Part shown: piece by piece, positions 44,982 through 55,568 of the stretch
How positions within the stretch are numbered: the stretch's first letter is position 1
How the letters are laid out: every line of letters begins with the position of its first letter
DNA from: Robiginitomaculum sp.
GTDB lineage: Bacteria > Pseudomonadota > Alphaproteobacteria > Caulobacterales > Maricaulaceae
Assembly (NCBI GenBank): GCA_002733605.1
Contig: NVWK01000006.1
Coordinates: 1 to 64,000, forward strand
Length of the DNA: 64,000 bases
Direction: 5' to 3'
Made by a program: the position numbers and the translations under genes
The notes under the pieces: generated by a model
What the model was told of the DNA's origin: nothing
Seen by the model: the letters and a program-made list of their open reading frames with translations, nothing else
Database searches by the model: none

Positions 44982-46559
44982 CTAGTGCTGGGACGCAATT
45001 TTGTGTTGCTCATCGCCGGCGCGTTTCTTCTGGCGCTCAATGCGGTTGATCACATCAAGATAGGCACGTGCCGTCGCAAGGATGGTATCGGTGGATGTAC
45101 CGCGCCCGTGATAGCTTTCAAATTTGGTGCTGACCCGGATATCGGCCTCGGCCATCGCGTCTTCGCCTTCACTAACACTACGGGCGTTAAACGAATCCAG
45201 TTTCAGATCGTGACCCGTCAAATTGTTCAAAACCAGAAGCACGGCATTCACCGGCCCGCTCGCACTTTGTACGCCAACCTTGATGCTTCCGTCTTCATGG
45301 GACAATTGGATGCTGGCTTCCGGAGATTTACTGTCGTCAGATCCGGCGGATACATACAGGCTGTCGATTTCCCATGGGCCGGAGCCGCCAATCGCTTCCC
45401 CTAAAATCAGGGCTTCAATATCGGCGTCAAACACTTCACGTTTTTCGTCTGCCAAGGTTTTGAAATCCACAAATACGGATTGTAACTGGTTGTCAGACAG
45501 GGTGAATCCCAACTTCTCGGCCCGGTGCCTTAACGCCGCTCTGCCGGAATGCTTGCCCAGAACCAGATTATCCGGTTCTAGACCAATGTCTTCGGGTTTC
45601 ATAATCTCGTAGGTTTCGCGGTTGGCCAACATGCCGTGTTGGTGAATGCCGCTCTCGTGGGCAAATGCATTTTGGCCTACAATCGCTTTGTTGCGTGCCA
45701 CAGCATTGCCGGTAATCGAGGCCAGCATTTTAGAGACCATATTGATCTTTTTGGAGTTGATACGGGTATCGTGATGGAAGAAATCAATACGCGTACGCAA
45801 GGCCATCGCCACTTCTTCAAGCGCGCAATTTCCGGCCCGCTCGCCAATCCCGTTGACGGCACATTCGATTTGCCGTGCCCCGCCGCGCACCGCCGCCAGA
45901 GAATTGGCAACTGCCAAACCCAAATCGTCATGGCAATGGGTCGAGAAGATCACCTTGTTCGCCCCTGCAATTTCGGTGGTGAGGAAGCGAAACAGATCGG
46001 TAATTTCTTCGGGCGTTGTATAGCCAACCGTATCGGGAATATTGATCGTACGTGCACCCGCAGCAATGGCCGCTTCGCAGATAATTTTCAAATAATCCCG
46101 TTCGGTACGGATCGCGTCTTCGGCAGAAAATTCCACATCATCTGTGTATTCCAACGCGTGACCAATGCTCTTGATCGCACGTTCGAGAACTTCGTCTTTG
46201 CTCATTTTTAACTTGTATTCCCGGTGCAAAGGGGAGGTGGCAATGAACACATGGATACGTGATTTCTTGGCAGGCGTAATCGCGTCTCCCGCCGCATGGA
46301 TGTCGGAAGAATTACAACGGGCCAAAGAACAAATGGTTGTATCGGTAATTTCGCGCGCAATGGTCTGCACCGCTTCGAAATCACCCGGAGAAGCAATGGC
46401 AAAACCGGCTTCGATAATATCAACGCCTAGATCGGACAAAGCCCTCGCCATGCGCAATTTTTGTCCGCCGTCCATAGAAAACCCGGGCGCCTGTTCGCCG
46501 TCGCGCAATGTGGTATCAAAGATTTTTACATGGGATATTTCGGTTTCTGTACTGGTCAT
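44982..46559 (-). CDS. leuA: 2-isopropylmalate synthase
   Basis: 525 residues. The catalytic TIM barrel has DTTLRDGEQAPGFSM, the metal-binding HCHDDLGLAVANS and GIGERAGNCALEEV. The C-terminal leucine-sensing domain is at about 390-510. ATG 46559 was chosen over the GTG three codons upstream because it forms an ATGA overlap with the preceding ACT gene and has GGAG upstream. First committed step of leucine synthesis, expected to be inhibited by leucine. Confidence 0.96.
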   Translation of the reverse strand: MTSTETEISHVKIFDTTLRDGEQAPGFSMDGGQKLRMARALSDLGVDIIEAGFAIASPGDFEAVQTIAREITDTTICSLARCNSSDIHAAGDAITPAKKSRIHVFIATSPLHREYKLKMSKDEVLERAIKSIGHALEYTDDVEFSAEDAIRTERDYLKIICEAAIAAGARTINIPDTVGYTTPEEITDLFRFLTTEIAGANKVIFSTHCHDDLGLAVANSLAAVRGGARQIECAVNGIGERAGNCALEEVAMALRTRIDFFHHDTRINSKKINMVSKMLASITGNAVARNKAIVGQNAFAHESGIHQHGMLANRETYEIMKPEDIGLEPDNLVLGKHSGRAALRHRAEKLGFTLSDNQLQSVFVDFKTLADEKREVFDADIEALILGEAIGGSGPWEIDSLYVSAGSDDSKSPEASIQLSHEDGSIKVGVQSASGPVNAVLLVLNNLTGHDLKLDSFNARSVSEGEDAMAEADIRVSTKFESYHGRGTSTDTILATARAYLDVINRIERQKKRAGDEQHKIASQH

Positions 46560-46861
46560 TGGGCCCACTCCGCATGTTTGCGGCGGCCGATTTTCTCGGC
46601 AGAAACCACATTATAAAGACGCTCTAACTGCTTGCACAGCGTGTCGAGATTGCGCGGCCCACCAATGTCTTCGATATGGACAAGTAAATCGAAATCACCG
46701 TCCACACGCTGGGTACAATGCACATCACGGTAGTCATACCCGCGCCGTTCAATCGTACCGAGCGTGCGCAGGAGTGTACCGGAAACATCATGGAGCACGA
46801 CTTTAAGCTTGCCGTTTACGCCGGAACGTTCGAATGTTTTATCAGCTTGTAATTCGCTCAT
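46556..46861 (-). CDS. Acetolactate synthase small subunit, short ACT form
   Basis: 101 residues with one ACT domain (LKVVLHDVSGTLLRTLGTIERRGYDY). This is the short IlvM-like form, without the C-terminal half found in typical 160-residue IlvN. It should bind and tune the large subunit encoded 1 bp upstream; sensitivity to valine may differ from IlvN types. Confidence 0.85.
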   Translation of the reverse strand: MSELQADKTFERSGVNGKLKVVLHDVSGTLLRTLGTIERRGYDYRDVHCTQRVDGDFDLLVHIEDIGGPRNLDTLCKQLERLYNVVSAEKIGRRKHAEWAQ

Positions 46862-46862
46862 C

Positions 46863-48557
46863 TTATCTCTCCATCATATCTGCGTTGGAACGGCCCGGCG
46901 GTACCAACGGCCAGACGTTTTCGGCTTGGTCGATCTTGACGTGCATCAGGATCGGGCCTTTCGCCGCCAAAAGTTTCTCGATGCCGGCATCGACCTCTGC
47001 GCGCTTGGTCACAGTGAAGGCGTCAATCTGGAATGCCCGTGCCACTTCGGCAAAATCGGGATTGTCATAGAGATGCACTTCGGAATAATTTTCTTCAAAG
47101 AACACTTCCTGCCATTGGCGCACCATACCGAGCGCCCCATTATCCAGCAGGACAATTTTTAGCGGAATTTTATAGCGGTTCAGTGTCGCCAATTCCTGAA
47201 TGTTCATCATGATCGATCCATCACCAGTGACCGTAATCACGGTACGTTCAGGACAGGCCAGTTGCGCCCCCAGACCGGCCGGAATACCAAAGCCCATAGT
47301 GCCGAGGCCACCGGAGGTAATGTGATCTTTTGGATCATCAAAATAACAATGCTGGGCTACCCACATCTGGTGCTGGCCTACATCACACGTGATGATGGCG
47401 TTCTCGGGCGCATGGCGGGAGAGATCGTGCAACAGCTTGGGCGCATAAACATTGTCGCCCGGCGCATCGTAATTAATGGCGTATTGTGTGCGGCGACCAT
47501 AACAAAGCTCTAGCCAGTCCGCGATGTCCAGCGTACCCGGATCCAGACTTGCAAGATTTTTCTTCAAACTGCCGTCAAGGCCAATATCGGCGCGGCGCAG
47601 CTTGTTGATCTCTGCCACATCAATATCCAGATGAATGATTTTGGCGTGGGGTGCAAATGTGTCGAGCTTGCCTGTCGCCCGGTCATCAAAACGCGCCCCG
47701 CACACGATCAACAGATCGGCTTCCTGTACCGCGTAATTGGCCGCCTTTAACCCGTGCATACCAAGCATGCCAAGGAAATTGGGATGATCGGACGGCATGG
47801 CGCCCAACCCTTTCAGGGTGGAGACCACCGGAATTTGTGTACGCTCGACCAAGGTGCGAAGTTCCTGAACCCCGTCCCCTTGGGCAATGCCGCCGCCAAT
47901 ATAAAACAACGGTTTTTTCGCCGTCTTGATCATGGCATTGGCCGCTGCAATGTTCTCGGCACTTCCCATTTCGGGTTTCACCTTCGGATAGGGACGCCAG
48001 CGATGACGCTCTGTCGTTATGGCATTGGCAACGTCTTTGGGAAGATCTATCAGGACAGGGCCGGGCCGTCCTTCCGAGGCTATATAATAGGCTTCTTCGA
48101 CCAATCCCGGAATGTCGGCAGGATCGCGGACAATATAGCTGTGTTTGACAATCGGCAGGGTGATCCCGAAAATATCAACTTCCTGAAACCCGTCCGTGCC
48201 CATGAGATCAGAGGCCACCTGACCCGTGATAAAGACGACGGGCACCGAATCCAGATAGGCATCTGCAATCCCGGTTACCAGATTGGTCGCGCCCGGGCCG
48301 GACGTGGCAAGGCAGGTGCCGACCCGACCGGTTGCGCGCGCATACCCGATCGCGGCGATGGCGGAACCCTGTTCATGCCGGCCCAAAATGTGCTTCAGGC
48401 TAGTGCCTGTCAGCGCGTCATAAACAGGCATAATTGCCCCACCCGGATAGCCGAATATCACCTCCACCCCTTGCGCTTCGAGCGCTTCGAGGAGGAGTTG
48501 CGCACCTGATTTTGGTTCGCGTTGTGATATGGCTGTTGGGGTGGGGTTGATAGACAT
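46863..48557 (-). CDS. ilvB: Acetolactate synthase large subunit
   Basis: 564 residues of ThDP-dependent AHAS. FGYPGGAIMPVYDAL lies at the N-terminus, RHEQGSAIAAIGYARATGR holds the catalytic Glu, and the ThDP/Mg motif is GDGSIMMNIQELATL ending in LLDNGALGMVRQW. It makes acetolactate and acetohydroxybutyrate. The downstream ACT subunit, ilvC and ilvD context identifies it as the biosynthetic enzyme. Whether it is ilvB, ilvG or ilvI is naming only. Confidence 0.97.
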   Translation of the reverse strand: MSINPTPTAISQREPKSGAQLLLEALEAQGVEVIFGYPGGAIMPVYDALTGTSLKHILGRHEQGSAIAAIGYARATGRVGTCLATSGPGATNLVTGIADAYLDSVPVVFITGQVASDLMGTDGFQEVDIFGITLPIVKHSYIVRDPADIPGLVEEAYYIASEGRPGPVLIDLPKDVANAITTERHRWRPYPKVKPEMGSAENIAAANAMIKTAKKPLFYIGGGIAQGDGVQELRTLVERTQIPVVSTLKGLGAMPSDHPNFLGMLGMHGLKAANYAVQEADLLIVCGARFDDRATGKLDTFAPHAKIIHLDIDVAEINKLRRADIGLDGSLKKNLASLDPGTLDIADWLELCYGRRTQYAINYDAPGDNVYAPKLLHDLSRHAPENAIITCDVGQHQMWVAQHCYFDDPKDHITSGGLGTMGFGIPAGLGAQLACPERTVITVTGDGSIMMNIQELATLNRYKIPLKIVLLDNGALGMVRQWQEVFFEENYSEVHLYDNPDFAEVARAFQIDAFTVTKRAEVDAGIEKLLAAKGPILMHVKIDQAENVWPLVPPGRSNADMMER

Positions 48558-48559
48558 GA

Positions 48560-51261
<2,702 letters not shown>

Positions 51262-51319
51262 TATATATTCCCTGTCGTTCGCGGTGCTCACTCCCCGCCT
51301 CTTGTTTACATTCCTATTT

Positions 51320-51347
51320 CCGCTCACCCCCGAGAAGTTGGGGGCTG
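51320..51347 (+). repeat. Palindromic intergenic repeat, copy 4
   Basis: CCGCTCACCCCC, a spacer, then GGGGGCTG. It lies between the ilv attenuator and the ilvD ribosome site, inside the transcribed leader. Confidence 0.55.
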
Positions 51348-51358
51348 TTATTTCCCAT

Positions 51359-51387
51359 AAAAAAACCCGCTCTTGTCAGGGAGCGGG
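51359..51387 (-). terminator. Attenuator terminator of the ilv-leu array
   Basis: On the minus strand CCCGCTC, a CCTGACAA loop, GAGCGGG and seven T. It stands 22 bp after the leader peptide stop and about 100 bp before ilvD, where a ribosome-controlled attenuator is expected. Confidence 0.9.
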
Positions 51388-51409
51388 TGGTTTCATTCAT
51401 TTACTAAAT

Positions 51410-51562
51410 TTATGACCCGCTTGAATTCCTGACGTTAATGAGTTCCACACCCACCACGAGGCGTAAAATGCTCACAACTGTGACGTTCACTGAAAGCGCT
51501 CCAGTGTTCGCAAATGTCCCAGCTTGTGCGGCCAAATGTGTTGGTCTTGAGTTCATCTTCAT
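51410..51562 (-). CDS. ilvL: ilv leader peptide (attenuation)
   Basis: A 50-codon frame starting MKMNSRPTHL, with CCGGAG just upstream of ATG 51562. Its second half is packed with branched-chain residues (SVNVTVVSILRLVVGVELI): nine Val, two Ile and three Leu within 21 codons. A terminator hairpin with seven T follows 22 bp after the stop. Ribosome stalling at the Val/Ile/Leu codons under starvation would favour an antiterminator and let RNA polymerase continue into ilvD. The track shows it only as the tail of a 134-residue frame. Confidence 0.85.
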   Translation of the reverse strand: MKMNSRPTHLAAQAGTFANTGALSVNVTVVSILRLVVGVELINVRNSSGS

Positions 51563-51906
51563 GAATCTCCGGTTAATATCTACAGAGTGTTTACGCAATC
51601 GAACGCATAAAAACAAGGCATATTGCGTTATAATTCTACATTTTCCTAAATTAAGAACAATTATGCCTCGGTATTTAAAAATATTGGCAAAATGAACCTT
51701 TGTTCTGCGCGTAACCGCGCTTCCCGCCTCGAAATTACCCGCATCGTCAAAGAGTTTCCCGCGTAAAACATCTCTATCTTGGTTATTATGACGTAATTCC
51801 CCGCAAATACCCAATCCTTTGACGTAAAGATAGCAATATGGGTCAGGAAAGTAACTGAAACCGTTTGTAGAGAAGGGTGTCTCAACCGAGGGAAGATAGG
51901 AAAATC
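51563..51906. other. Divergent intergenic region between ilv leader and AraC gene
   Basis: About 344 bp without a convincing gene. It must hold the ilv promoter and the araC-type promoter. The only structure I can point to is TGACGTAA present twice, at 51789 and 51820, 31 bp apart (three helical turns) and upstream of the AraC gene. I see no strong -35/-10 pair for the ilv leader. Confidence 0.4.
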
Positions 51907-52797
51907 ATGTCGAGCTTTATACCCGAACACATTCATATACGTTTTCAGCGCGTGTTCGCCTATATTGATGCGCACATGAATGACGAGTTGGATTTGGACA
52001 CCTTAAGCCGCGTTGCGGCCTATTCCAAATTTCACTTTCATCGTCAATTCGTAGCTTTATTCGGGATGAGTGTCTCCAGATATGTACTGTTAAAGCGGCT
52101 TAATCGCGCAGTGTATACACTAGCCTTTAGAGGCGAGGTGCCGATCACGACAATTGCTTATGATTGCGGGTATGAAAGCCCGGAAGCGTTTTCGAGAGCC
52201 TTCAAAACAAATGCCGGGCAAACCCCGTCAGACTTTCGAAAACATCCGCAGTGGCAGGCATGGACGGAAAAATATCAACCCGTTACCGAAATAAAGGCCA
52301 AAAAAATGCCAAATGTAGAAATGCCAAATGTAAAAGACGTAAAAATAGTAGATTTCCCCGAAACCCGCATCGCCGTTTTGAAACATCGCGGGGCGCCACA
52401 CCTTGTGATGAATTCTGTGCGGCAATTCATTGCGTGGCGCAAAGAGAATGCTCTGCCGCCTAAATCAAGTGCGACTTATAATATTTGCTATGACGATCCA
52501 AACCATACGGCGCCAGAGGCTTACCGTTTTGATATCTGCGCCGCCACCGGGAAAGATATTGCGCCAAACGAGTATGGTATTGAGGCAGGCCATATTCCTG
52601 CGGGCAAGTGCGCGGTTTTACGCCATATCGGGTCTGATGACGGGATAGAAGCGGCGGCCCGCATTTTGTACGAACATTGGCTACCGAACACCAAACATGA
52701 AGTCCGCGACTTCCCGCTGTTTTTACAAAGGGTCAGGGCCTTTCCCGATGTGCCGGAGCATCAAGCGGTTCTGGATATTTTTCTCCCTTTGAAATAA
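51907..52797 (+). CDS. AraC-family regulator with GyrI-like ligand-binding domain
   Basis: 296 residues from ATG 51907, preceded by AGGA; the track frame opens at 51877. Two AraC helix-turn-helix motifs fill residues 1-105 (TLSRVAAYSKFHFHRQFVALFG; ITTIAYDCGYESPEAFSRAFK). A linker contains the tandem MPNVE-MPNVK. The C-terminal GyrI-like/effector-binding domain runs from about 145 to 296 (VLKHRGAPHLV, YEHWLP). The layout is that of Rob/SbmC-type activators that respond to small toxic molecules. The target is unknown; it lies between two divergent systems. Confidence 0.9.
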   Translation: MSSFIPEHIHIRFQRVFAYIDAHMNDELDLDTLSRVAAYSKFHFHRQFVALFGMSVSRYVLLKRLNRAVYTLAFRGEVPITTIAYDCGYESPEAFSRAFKTNAGQTPSDFRKHPQWQAWTEKYQPVTEIKAKKMPNVEMPNVKDVKIVDFPETRIAVLKHRGAPHLVMNSVRQFIAWRKENALPPKSSATYNICYDDPNHTAPEAYRFDICAATGKDIAPNEYGIEAGHIPAGKCAVLRHIGSDDGIEAAARILYEHWLPNTKHEVRDFPLFLQRVRAFPDVPEHQAVLDIFLPLK

Positions 52798-52823
52798 ATG
52801 GATAAAGAGTCACAAACTTTTTA

Positions 52824-52862
52824 TTGACTACAGTCGTAGTCGATTCTATAACTACAAGTGTA
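52824..52862 (+). promoter_or_regulatory. blaI-type promoter with two operators
   Basis: -35 TTGACT (52824-52829), 17 bp, -10 TATAAC (52847-52852). A perfect 6-bp dyad GACTAC-AGTC-GTAGTC (52826-52841) covers the -35 and a second, TACAAGTGTA (52853-52862), covers the start site. TACA/TGTA dyads are the known BlaI/MecI recognition type, so the operon should be self-repressed. Confidence 0.75.
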
Positions 52863-52882
52863 ATCGATGAAAAGAGACTTGT

Positions 52883-53245
52883 ATGCATATCACCGAAGCC
52901 GAACTTGATGTCATGAATGTGGTCTGGGCCAACCCCGGTATGAACGCCGTGGATGTGTTTAAATCTCTTTCGGAGGCAAAGGGTTGGAGTGTGCATACGG
53001 TGAAATCTTTGTTGTCACGCCTTGTTGAAAAAGGGGCGTTGTCGACAGAACTTGAGGGGCGGCGCTATCTGTATTCTCCTGCAATCCGCGAGACGGCCTA
53101 CCGCCAACAGGCTGCGACACGTTTTGTCGAGAGAGTATTTGCCGGTCGCGCCGCTCCACTTGTTGCCCATTTTGCCAATGCAAAAGGCCTGAGTGACAAG
53201 GATATCGAAGAGCTTGAAGATTTATTGGAGCAGCTGAAGAAATGA
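52883..53245 (+). CDS. BlaI/MecI-family repressor
   Basis: 120 residues. The N-terminal winged helix reads LDVMNVVWANPGMNAVDVF, GWSVHTVKSLLSRLVEKGAL, GRRYLYSP. The C-terminal dimerisation helix region carries LEDLLEQLKK. It represses through TACA/TGTA dyads until cleaved in a signal from a BlaR1-type protease. The 4-bp overlap with the next gene, a M56 peptidase, and the two operators on its own promoter support this circuit. Confidence 0.95.
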   Translation: MHITEAELDVMNVVWANPGMNAVDVFKSLSEAKGWSVHTVKSLLSRLVEKGALSTELEGRRYLYSPAIRETAYRQQAATRFVERVFAGRAAPLVAHFANAKGLSDKDIEELEDLLEQLKK

Positions 53246-55020
53246 TACATGCGATCTTAAATGCTGACGTTTATGCGGTCTTCCAGACCTTGCTTGCAAC
53301 TGCCGTATTGCTAGGCATTGTTTTGTGCCTGAGATGGCCCGTTGCCAAGAAATTCGGGGCCAAAGCCAGTTATGCACTCTGGGCCATCCCGTTTGTCCGC
53401 TTTGTATTGCCGCCTTTGCCGCTCGGCTGGATGCCGTGGCGCGAGGGGCGACAGCTTCAACGCGTAGAAAATGTAACGGACGCTCCATTGGTGTCGGCCA
53501 CAACGCCTGTCATCCAGACAGCACCAGAAATACTGAGCGCAAAACTCCCTTCGTTCATGCCCGCGCAAGTTTCAGAACTTGAAAGCGTCAACGAGATTTT
53601 GGCGGCGCTCTCCGCAATAGGCTGGACAAATGGACTTATATTTGTCTGGATTTCTGGCACTGCCATAAGCTTGTCCATCTTAGCTTTCCGCCATCGCCAA
53701 TTTGCCAAAATCGTATCTGAAAATGCCGAGCCTGCCTCCAAAGCCCTGACACGCCGCTCACATAATGAAGCGCGCAGGGTCGGGGTCCGGCGTGCGCCCA
53801 TTGTGGAGATCAGCACACTGTTCTCCAGCCCGATGGTAACAGGACTATCACGGCCCATAGTGCTTCTGCCAAGCTGGTTTGAAGCGGATTATTCAACCAA
53901 AGAGCAACGCGCAATGCTTGCCCACGAGATCACCCATATCAAGCGGTTTGATCTATGGGCCTTGCATGTGGCGCAGGTTTTCGTAGCTCTACAATGGTTC
54001 AACCCAATTGCCCACTTTGCCTTTCGGGCATTTCGTTCAGATCAGGAGGCGGCCTGTGATGCGGATGTTCTACGCAGTGGTGCGATCAGCGCACATAGCT
54101 ACAGCTCAACATTGTTGAAGGTTGTGCGTAATTCCAGGCCGGTACGCCCGCAAATGTGTGTTGCAGGCTTGCCCCTTACCCATTCAATCAAGGAAAGATT
54201 TATTCTTATGCAAACCGCTACCCCCACGCTTAAAACCCGCCTGCTCGGCAGTGCCCTTATTTGTATTCTCGGCGTAACCGCCCTGTTCATATCCGCAGAC
54301 TCTGTCGCCCACCCCAAATCCGGCTCGAAGTTTCGGGTTTCCACTGACAGTGCGGAGTTGAGATATGGTAGCGATCAATTCTATATTGACGGCAAGGAAA
54401 TAAAAGACCGTAGATTTGTTGTGTTAAGTGACCCGATCGCCGATTTGGGCCTTGATGGTCTTGTGAACATGTTTTCGGATGAGGACGGCATTAAATTCAA
54501 CAAATTGGCAAACTGGGAAGGCCTGAAGGAATTCCCGGAAATGCAAAAAATAACTCAATGGGCAGATAGGCTGGCCAGCGATTTCAAGGTTGAGAAAAAA
54601 GACGGACGGATCATATTTTCAATACCCGATAATGGCCTGAATATGGATATAGATTTGTCCGATTTTAAAGGTTTCAAGGACTGGAGCAAAAGCATTGAAG
54701 CTTGGGCTGCAAAGATTGAAATCGAAAGCGAGTTATTCGGGCAACGCGTAGAAGCGCAGTTCGGCGATGCGTTCGAGCATGATGTTAAGTTGATGGTGGA
54801 CGATTATAAAAGCCTTGCGCGGAAATGCGCGAAACTGACCTTCCGCAAAAACGCAGACGCTGTCATCGTGAAACGCAAATTCAAAGGTAAAACCATGCGC
54901 GCCGTATGTGTCAAAGGCGATGCAAAGGTACTACATTCCGAGAAGACAGCCACATTTATCCGCGCGAACAAACGTTTAAGCGCTGCAGAAAAAGACTTGT
55001 TCTTTGACGGGATTGACTAA
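53242..55020 (+). CDS. BlaR1/MecR1-like M56 metallopeptidase with unrecognised sensor domain
   Basis: 592 residues. Membrane segments lie at about 12-28, 35-55 and 125-150. The M56 peptidase has LAHEITHIKRFDLW (HExxH zinc site) and RSDQEAACDADVL, followed by another membrane segment at about 335-352 (LLGSALICILGVTALFI). The remaining 240 residues face the periplasm. They are rich in charged residues and Trp/Phe (FKDWSKSIEAWAAKIEIE) and show no SxxK/SxN/KTG penicillin-binding motifs. The signal sensed is therefore unlikely to be a covalently bound beta-lactam. It should release the BlaI-type repressor on activation. Confidence 0.88.
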   Translation: MIHAILNADVYAVFQTLLATAVLLGIVLCLRWPVAKKFGAKASYALWAIPFVRFVLPPLPLGWMPWREGRQLQRVENVTDAPLVSATTPVIQTAPEILSAKLPSFMPAQVSELESVNEILAALSAIGWTNGLIFVWISGTAISLSILAFRHRQFAKIVSENAEPASKALTRRSHNEARRVGVRRAPIVEISTLFSSPMVTGLSRPIVLLPSWFEADYSTKEQRAMLAHEITHIKRFDLWALHVAQVFVALQWFNPIAHFAFRAFRSDQEAACDADVLRSGAISAHSYSSTLLKVVRNSRPVRPQMCVAGLPLTHSIKERFILMQTATPTLKTRLLGSALICILGVTALFISADSVAHPKSGSKFRVSTDSAELRYGSDQFYIDGKEIKDRRFVVLSDPIADLGLDGLVNMFSDEDGIKFNKLANWEGLKEFPEMQKITQWADRLASDFKVEKKDGRIIFSIPDNGLNMDIDLSDFKGFKDWSKSIEAWAAKIEIESELFGQRVEAQFGDAFEHDVKLMVDDYKSLARKCAKLTFRKNADAVIVKRKFKGKTMRAVCVKGDAKVLHSEKTATFIRANKRLSAAEKDLFFDGID

Positions 55021-55130
55021 AGATAAAGACTGGAATGTGAACTGGTCACACGACTAAAGCAGACGAATACATTAAAGCTTGCAATCTTCAACATATCGTT
55101 TATCAATAATAAAACGTATGGAGATTGCAC

Positions 55131-55493
55131 ATGGCCCCTCAACCCGGTGACGTATTAAGAGTAACAGTTTATGGAGCCGTGCTCCATGAAGGCATTCTCA
55201 CGGAAGAGGGCACGGTCATTTCCAACTCGCGGCGCAATGGACGTGTTGTTGAGGAAAGCGTGCGATCTTTCGCAAATGGCCGGAAAATCACCAATATAGG
55301 GCCGCTTTCCGATGTATCGCCCCATTTGGCAATTGCCCATGCCCGCACCCGCCTTGGCCGGGAATACAAGCTGTATTCCGACAATTGCCAACATTTTGTC
55401 CGCCGCGCCTACCGCCTTAAACCCAGTAGTCCCCAACGTGATGTTTTCGTGTATGGGTTGTTAGCTCTTGCGGCATTTGTATTTGTCTTTTAA
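55131..55493 (+). CDS. LRAT-like (NlpC/P60 superfamily) protein with C-terminal membrane anchor
   Basis: 120 residues from ATG 55131, with GGAG 7 nt upstream. PQPGDVLRV and the His region VLHEGILTEEG are followed by YSDNCQHFVRRAY, close to the NCEHFV active-site Cys motif of the LRAT/H-REV107 family of thiol acyltransferases and phospholipases. The protein ends in one hydrophobic segment (VFVYGLLALAAFVFVF), the layout of H-REV107-type proteins. Activity on lipids, peptides or nothing is open. It is 110 bp after the BlaR1-like gene on the same strand. Confidence 0.7.
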   Translation: MAPQPGDVLRVTVYGAVLHEGILTEEGTVISNSRRNGRVVEESVRSFANGRKITNIGPLSDVSPHLAIAHARTRLGREYKLYSDNCQHFVRRAYRLKPSSPQRDVFVYGLLALAAFVFVF

Positions 55494-55568
55494 AAATGCC
55501 TAGATAACGCGCTCGGCGGGGCTGGTCTTAGTCCTTGTTTAACGCCTGCGTGTTATGCAGGGCGCCTT

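Noticed and set aside
45636-46211. 191-residue plus-strand ORF within leuA
   Set aside because: Shadow of the conserved LeuA catalytic domain.
51410-51814. 134-residue minus-strand ORF before ilvD as a full protein
   Set aside because: Only the last 50 codons have a ribosome site and the branched-chain-rich composition; the upstream part is AT-rich promoter region.
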